From: Acetobacter sacchari
Lineage (GTDB): Bacteria > Pseudomonadota > Alphaproteobacteria > Acetobacterales > Acetobacteraceae
Length of the DNA stretch: 64,000 bases
Assembly: GCF_017377715.1 (NCBI RefSeq)
Contig: NZ_JAFVMF010000003.1
Location: forward strand, 214,729 to 278,728
Direction: 5' to 3'
The notes under the pieces were generated by a model. The model saw only the letters and a program-made list of their open reading frames with translations, had not been told where the DNA came from and searched no databases. Shown piece after piece: positions 59,191-64,000 of this stretch (position 1 is the first letter of the stretch; each line of letters starts with the position of its first letter). Made by a program: the position numbers and the translations under genes.

Positions 59191-61028
59191 GGGGTATGGG
59201 CTTCCAGCGCGACAAGGCGCGTGGCGAGGTCGGGCGACGCGGGAGACAGTAGCGTGTCGACCGTCAGTTCGGCGGCTTTGCTCAGGATGTCGTGATATTG
59301 CGTAAGTTGGTCCATCTGCGCGCGCATATGCGCTGGCTCGACAGTAGCGTTCTCAAATACGCGTTCGGCGGCGGACAGGGCCGTCTGTGCGTCTGCCGCG
59401 CAGAGCATCCGGTCCGGTTCCGTTCGCGCCGCAATCTGGCGCCGCAACGCTGCGAACATGGCGTCCAGACGTTTCGGAATTTTCTGGTAGGCGCTGCTGG
59501 GCCAGAAACTCGTGAACATTGCGTAGGTGATCAGATTGCCGAGCATGATGCCGACGATACGATCGCGTGCGGTGGTCATGTCGGTCGTTGGGCCATAATC
59601 TTTGAGGTCAGATAGGAAGAACGCAAGGCCGATCTGAAAACCGGCGTACGCAATGCGCTCGTCTCCTGTTTTTACCCATGCGCCGATCAGCGACCCGATG
59701 AAGATGAGGAGTAGAAAAGCGGCGACGTCGTGAAGATGGGGCATGACGAACACGATAGACAGAATGCCCAGTGTGGCTCCGACAAGCGCGCCTGAAATGC
59801 GTAACGAGAGCTTTGAAATCATTTCGCCCATTGTCGGTTGCGCGACGATGAAGCAGGTGATGATGCTGGTATGAATGCCCTGCCAGTTTAAAATCTTGAA
59901 CACGAAATAGCTGAACATGACGGCGGCCGTTCCTTTGACGGCGAAGCGCACGTGCTCGGGGTTGGTGAATGCGTCCGCAAAGAAGAAGCCGCTCCCTTCG
60001 GGTTGAGGAGCCGGAGAGTGAGATGGAGCGGGATTTGTGAAAGAGGAAAGAATGTCGACCATGGCGTCATGGCTCGTCTGGCCGATCCGTGTTGGAGAAA
60101 GAATGTCGGTAGGATAATCGCCTTCCTCAAAAATGATCGCCATTTCCTGCATGAATGGCGTCAGATCCTCCAGAGAAACAACGTCGCCGCTACGGCTTGC
60201 GTGGGCGCGGGCGAGAATCAGCAGAGCAACGCTGCTGCGCGCGGCCTGCTCCAGCGCCGCCAGATCGTTTGCGCGCCAGATTTTCTCGAGCCGCGCCATT
60301 TTCAGATTCTTCGCCATGCCTGACATGCCTTCCCGCATCATGTCGTCGGCGCGTTCCAACAGAAGGGGATCAGGGGTTGCAAGCAGCGCAGCGCTCATGC
60401 GCAGGCGCGCAGCGATACGTCGGGTCAGGAGCGCTTTTGGAGACGGACAGATCAGCAGCCCCAGTGCGACCATTACAATGCCGGGAGCGAGCGTGAACAG
60501 GTCGGCGTAAAGCAGGGCGCGCGTCGCCAGTTCGCCGACAGGAACCTGATCGACTGCGATCATCGCATAGACGACGATCAGGCCAAGCATGTATGCGACC
60601 GGTTTGAGTTTGCTCGCCGAGCCCAGAAAGAAAAATCCACACGAAAGCAGCGCGACGGCAATGACGATGCCCAGCGGATGATCCAGCGTAATGCGGATAA
60701 TTCCGTAAACCAGAGCCAAAAGTATCAGAACCAACAGATTGACGCCGACCCCGGCGATGGCATTGGTGGTGCGGTCTTCTTGCCAGAGAGCCATGGTGAC
60801 GAGGGCCGGGACGGCGAGTTCCGGGATTTGCCAGATTTCACCGATCAGAACGGTCGTCGTGCAGCCCGCCGCCATGCGCAGGGCATAGCCCATGCGGCCC
60901 GGCGCAGGATTGCATATAAGGCGCCACAGACGTCGCGTGGACGGTCCTGTTGGCAGGACGAACCGGCCGTGCGGTGTGACGTCGGCATAGGGACCCATGT
61001 CGGGCGCCCTATCGACAGGCGGCGCCAT
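59187..61028 (-). CDS. mdtO: FUSC family inner-membrane efflux protein, MdtO/AaeB type
   Basis: A 613-residue transporter with two clusters of membrane segments: residues about 50-190 and about 370-510, each with an FUSC-like segment (GTAAVMFSYFVFKILNWQGI in the second). A cytoplasmic helical domain lies between them. It works with the membrane-fusion and outer-membrane genes as a proton-driven exporter of aromatic or drug-like compounds. It overlaps the HlyD gene by 20 bases and mdtP by 4. Confidence 0.88.
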   Translation of the reverse strand: MAPPVDRAPDMGPYADVTPHGRFVLPTGPSTRRLWRLICNPAPGRMGYALRMAAGCTTTVLIGEIWQIPELAVPALVTMALWQEDRTTNAIAGVGVNLLVLILLALVYGIIRITLDHPLGIVIAVALLSCGFFFLGSASKLKPVAYMLGLIVVYAMIAVDQVPVGELATRALLYADLFTLAPGIVMVALGLLICPSPKALLTRRIAARLRMSAALLATPDPLLLERADDMMREGMSGMAKNLKMARLEKIWRANDLAALEQAARSSVALLILARAHASRSGDVVSLEDLTPFMQEMAIIFEEGDYPTDILSPTRIGQTSHDAMVDILSSFTNPAPSHSPAPQPEGSGFFFADAFTNPEHVRFAVKGTAAVMFSYFVFKILNWQGIHTSIITCFIVAQPTMGEMISKLSLRISGALVGATLGILSIVFVMPHLHDVAAFLLLIFIGSLIGAWVKTGDERIAYAGFQIGLAFFLSDLKDYGPTTDMTTARDRIVGIMLGNLITYAMFTSFWPSSAYQKIPKRLDAMFAALRRQIAARTEPDRMLCAADAQTALSAAERVFENATVEPAHMRAQMDQLTQYHDILSKAAELTVDTLLSPASPDLATRLVALEAHTP

Positions 61029-62058
61029 GTCGGATCTCGACGGTTGCGGTCGCCCCCAGACGCAGAAGGGCCGGGTCGGCGTGATCGAGTTTCACCCTGA
61101 CTGGAAAACGTTGTGCGACATGCACCCAGTCCATTTCCCGGGGAACGATCGGAAGGGCGCGCGCGATGCCCGCGGTGTCGGCCGATAGAACGCCCCAGCC
61201 GATGCTTTCGACGTGACCACGGATCGACGCGTTTCGGTCGATCATGGAATAAACCGTCGCGCAGTCGCCGGGACGTATGACGCTCAGATTCACTTCGCGG
61301 ATATTCGCGATGGCAAACCACGCATCGTCCGCGATGAGAGTGAAAAGGACCTGTGAGGGGGCGAGAATTTCTCCAGAAAGGACTTGCAGGCTCGCGACGT
61401 AGCCATCCGTGGGCGCGACGACGACAGTTTGCCGCAGTTCATAGCGTGCGTGATCAAGGGCCGCCTGATTAGCCGCTTCTGCCGCAAGCGAGCTTTTCAG
61501 GTCTCCGATAGCGATCTGCGCGGCGGCGGATTGCTGATTCGCCTGCCTCAGAGATACCTCCGCATCATGAAGAGCCACGCGCGCCTGATCGTATTGCTGC
61601 CATGGAATATAGGCGTGGCTCGCCAGAGGGGAGAGACGTTCCACCGTACGCGCGGCGAGGTCGCGATTGGTCTGCGCGCGCGTGGTCTGGTCCTGGGCGA
61701 CGACGGAGTTGGCGGTCTTTACGGCGACCAGACGTTTTTGATTCTCCACTTCGGCCCGAGCCAGCGCCAGATTGGCTTCAGCCTGCCGAACCGTCAGTTC
61801 GTAGGGTTCGGGGTCGAGGCGGTACAGCAGATCGCCCTTATGGACATGCTGGTTTACGTGCACCGGCAGTTCCACCAGCCGGCCCCCGACCGTGGTGGCG
61901 ATGTGGACGACTTCGGCGTCGATAACGCCGCTGTCCGAGGACGGGTGGGCGTTGTCTTCGTGCGCAACATGCATTCCCAGCAACGTTGCGGCTGCAATAC
62001 AGAGAACGGCGATGCCGATTCCGATGGGTTTGCCGCTTGAAAGATGGACGCGTTTCAT
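61009..62058 (-). CDS. mdtN: HlyD family membrane-fusion protein, MdtN/AaeA type
   Basis: A 349-residue periplasmic adaptor. One N-terminal membrane anchor (about residues 11-29) is followed by a lipoyl half (GRLVELPVHVNQHVHKGDLL), a helical hairpin (QAEANLALARAEVENQKRLV) and the second lipoyl half (VVAPTDGYVASLQVLSGEIL). It bridges the FUSC transporter and the outer-membrane channel. It follows the small lipoprotein gene by 2 bases. Confidence 0.9.
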   Translation of the reverse strand: MKRVHLSSGKPIGIGIAVLCIAAATLLGMHVAHEDNAHPSSDSGVIDAEVVHIATTVGGRLVELPVHVNQHVHKGDLLYRLDPEPYELTVRQAEANLALARAEVENQKRLVAVKTANSVVAQDQTTRAQTNRDLAARTVERLSPLASHAYIPWQQYDQARVALHDAEVSLRQANQQSAAAQIAIGDLKSSLAAEAANQAALDHARYELRQTVVVAPTDGYVASLQVLSGEILAPSQVLFTLIADDAWFAIANIREVNLSVIRPGDCATVYSMIDRNASIRGHVESIGWGVLSADTAGIARALPIVPREMDWVHVAQRFPVRVKLDHADPALLRLGATATVEIRHGAACR

Positions 62059-62060
62059 AA

Positions 62061-62327
62061 TCAGGGACCGAACCAGATCAGCCAGATGGACAAGGCCACG
62101 ATGACGCCCAGAGCGCTGTAGGTGAACAGGCGGAACCGCAAAATCGAGTCAATCTTCGTCACTACGAAGATAACGCGCAGCCCAACGGCTGACGCGACGC
62201 CGAACATGGCGCACAGCATCCAGTCAGGGAAATATGCGCCTGCTAGCGAAAAGGAAGGGGCGGTGTCTGTGGAGCACCCGGCGAGGAGCAGGAACGGCGT
62301 TGCCGAGAGAGGAGACGGGCGCGACAT
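62061..62327 (-). CDS. ytcA: YtcA family lipoprotein (DUF1656-like)
   Basis: An 88-residue small membrane lipoprotein. The lipobox LLAGCS gives a lipidated Cys at about residue 18, followed by the conserved GAYFPDWMLCAMFGV segment and two hydrophobic stretches. In E. coli ytcA is the first gene of the ytcA-mdtNOP efflux operon, and the order here is the same. It likely stabilises the FUSC transporter. A set of 9-bp repeats lies just upstream. Confidence 0.8.
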   Translation of the reverse strand: MSRPSPLSATPFLLLAGCSTDTAPSFSLAGAYFPDWMLCAMFGVASAVGLRVIFVVTKIDSILRFRLFTYSALGVIVALSIWLIWFGP

Positions 62328-62359
62328 GATGTTGACGATCTACCGTCTCCACTCTGAAG

Positions 62360-62386
62360 GGTAACGAAGGTAACGAAGGTAACGAT
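62360..62386. repeat. Three 9-bp tandem repeats upstream of the efflux operon
   Basis: Three units ggtaacgaa, ggtaacgaa and ggtaacgat follow each other at 62360-62386, starting 33 bases before the ytcA ATG on the minus strand. They may bind a regulator or set promoter spacing; the copy number could vary by slippage. Confidence 0.6.
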
Positions 62387-63857
62387 GTGTGGTTCTGTTG
62401 ACAAAAAATCTTTTCTTCTTGCGATTGACGTTACTCGAAGCGGGCTCTTGCGGGAAGATTTGCGCCTGTGGCGATTGGACGAGCACAGGTTGTTCGGGGG
62501 GACAGCAGCTTGCGGCGCAGGTGAACGTGGCGTGGGTCAGGCGGGGTGACGGAAAATCGACTGCCCCGGGAGAGCATGCCGGTTAGCTGCGCTTGGTTGG
62601 ACATGCAGGTACTCTGACCAGAACGGGAATCGGACTCCATTTCTGAACCACGCAAGGCGTCTACCGCCATGTTCGAAAGGTCGTCGGGACAAGGGGGGGG
62701 CGATGACTCCGGGTGCAAGGGCCGCTCGAGAAGTAGGATGTCGGGACAGGATATGTCGAGCCGACCTTTTCTGTAGAGACGAGGCTTCTTCAGCGAAGGC
62801 CTTGGGTTGCATGCAGCGCACATGCGCCGCCTGCGACAAAGAGGCCTCGAAGGTCCCTGAAACGGTAAACTTCAGGAGCAGCTTACAGGCAGAGGCAGAT
62901 CGGAGTCTGGGGCTCGGTCGGGGTCATGTTTGCGAGCAGGCGACCTAATATAGTGCCTGACGCTGTTCCTTGGCCATTATACCCGGCAATGGAAATCATT
63001 CCTGGCGCCAGGCGATAGAGGATTGAGAGATTCGTTTTCGTGACTCCGACTTTCCCGTACCACTCACTTTCGAAAGGCGTCCGTCGCGCAATGGAGTGTG
63101 CCTATATGAGAGGTGTCGCATTGAATGCTGTGTTTTCTGTCCGGTCGAAGACAGCGACGGGCCTGACAGATACGAGGCAGCCTCTTTGAGGGCGTCCTTG
63201 GGAAGGCCGGGGTTCAAACCTTGACTGGTCTGTAGGGAAGTGGCGAATTCCGCATCGCGAAACGTGATGTCGTATAAAAATTTTATATATAAGAAAGAAA
63301 ATAAAAAATATATTTCTGTGACTGTCAGTATCGACCCGATTAAGCCTCATCACGCCCAATAGTTAAACTGCGCAACAGAGCTACGTGCAACCCCGCCCGG
63401 TGGGGACGTCAGACATCCGTCTCCGCCGTATGTTTGCGAAAACGTTACTCCGAATTTGAAGCTGCCTGCGTGAGATTGCCGTGCAGGACAACGCAATCTC
63501 ACGCTTAAGCGACATCTCTCAATCAATCGCAGTCTAAGTGAAAAAATATCTGAATAATATATGCACAATGCAGATCAGATGAAAAAGTGTCTTTTGTAGA
63601 CAGCGTAAGGCACACTCATTCCGGTTGTATTATTACACGAGTGGCAACGTTAATAAATCGTTTACGATTTGTATAAAAAATTGTATTACGCGTCTTTATC
63701 GCGGCAGCGGTGTTGTTTATTTTTTAGAAAGATTTAAATAAATACAATTGTAAAAGAAATATATATTGCAATAAAATAAACAAAAATTGACAAGTTGTGA
63801 GGTTTGTTGGATGCGAATGTTAGAGTATCATTAACTTACTTATCTAAAGGTGTAATT
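62387..63857. other. Long stretch without a recognisable gene
   Basis: About 1.5 kb. The left half has short open frames on both strands with no protein features; the right half (from about 63260) is very AT-rich, as expected of a regulatory region. A TTGACA is present at 63787-63792 ahead of the last gene. A perfect 12-bp inverted repeat lies at 63468-63504. Remnants too decayed to name cannot be excluded. Confidence 0.4.
63468..63504. repeat. Perfect 12-bp inverted repeat
   Basis: Arms gcgtgagattgc (63468-63479) and gcaatctcacgc (63493-63504) with a 13-base loop. Neither side has a T-run, so it is not a standard terminator. Confidence 0.45.
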
Positions 63858-64000
63858 ATGGCGACACTAACTTGGATTGGCGGCTCAACTGGGATATGGG
63901 ATAATGCAGCCAATTGGGATGGGGGTGCCGTCCCTACCAGCACTGAGAGCCTGTTTGGAAAATCACGGGTGAGCATTTCTGCGCATGAGATTGGCGCCCA
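63858..64000 (+). CDS. Large repeat/adhesin-type protein, N-terminal fragment
   Basis: Only the first 47 codons are in the window. The start (MATLTWIGGSTGIWDNAANW) is typical of very large acetobacterial proteins built from parallel beta-helix and Hint-type repeats, with no classical signal peptide. An aaggtg site lies 5 bases before the ATG. From about codon 31 the sequence no longer looks like this family, and a word resembling an insertion-sequence end starts at 63947, so the gene may be interrupted. Confidence 0.55.
   Translation, partial: MATLTWIGGSTGIWDNAANWDGGAVPTSTESLFGKSRVSISAHEIGA

Noticed and set aside
62431..62948. Three overlapping short open frames in the gap after ytcA
   Set aside because: All lack recognisable features and conflict with one another.
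1..64000. CRISPR arrays, tRNA, rRNA and integrase genes
   Set aside because: None was found by reading; no regular spacer arrays or tRNA-like cloverleaf sequence was recognised.

Overview
The window is GC-rich alphaproteobacterial DNA holding most of an integrative and conjugative element (ICE), a dense antiphage island at its right side, and a lower-GC stretch that looks like host chromosome. The trb/traG/traF/DUF2840/ParA/RepA/DUF736 backbone is the Tn4371-like layout widespread in Alphaproteobacteria. The genes after about 53 kb (a ytcA-mdtNOP-type efflux operon and a WIGGS...WDNAANW repeat protein) suggest an acetic acid bacterium or relative. That host guess is an inference from protein style only. 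No integrase, tRNA, rRNA or CRISPR array is visible, so at least one ICE end lies outside the window.

Region 1 (1-25.5 kb, mostly minus strand) is the transfer and replication core: trbJ (partial), trbE, trbD, trbC, trbB, a CopG-like protein, traG, relaxase, lytic transglycosylase, DUF736, traF, DUF2840, an RHH protein, ParA, RepA and AlpA. Two cargo blocks break it. A TrlF-family PHP/SMC-like ATPase sits in reverse between trbB and the CopG gene, and a detoxification-type block (alpha/beta hydrolase, DUF1330, DUF2239, AraC, SDR, FAD monooxygenase) sits between traG and the relaxase. The 3' part of repA carries iterons, a perfect DnaA box and AT-rich 12-mers, which look like an origin of vegetative replication. 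A hairpin upstream of the relaxase is the best oriT candidate.

Region 2 (23-25 kb) is a transfer-control switch. A DUF6499 frame runs into a +1 DUF2285 frame, as in the frameshift-made excision activator FseA of Mesorhizobium. Next to it a small DUF2285 protein (QseM-like) is divergent from an XRE regulator (QseC-like), with twin operator-like palindromes between them.

Region 3 (25-35 kb) is the ICE maintenance arm: DUF736, a frameshifted membrane protein, small proteins, DUF2493, a Toprim protein, ParB and DUF932, with a DUF3800 gene inserted.

Region 4 (35.3-52.5 kb) is the defence island: an orphan AbiE-type antitoxin with a truncated toxin; a type II CBASS (CD-NTase, Cap2, Cap3 and a divergently transcribed HNH-SAVED Cap5); an RHH/GNAT toxin-antitoxin pair joined to a HEPN-motif protein; and one tightly overlapping operon carrying hsdR, hsdM, hsdS, SIR2 and HerA. 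A nonsense-interrupted trypsin-like protease follows.

Region 5 (52.9-64 kb) has a MerR-controlled esterase, a TetR/GST divergent pair, YceI, the efflux operon, about 1.5 kb without a recognisable gene, and the start of a large repeat protein cut by the window edge.
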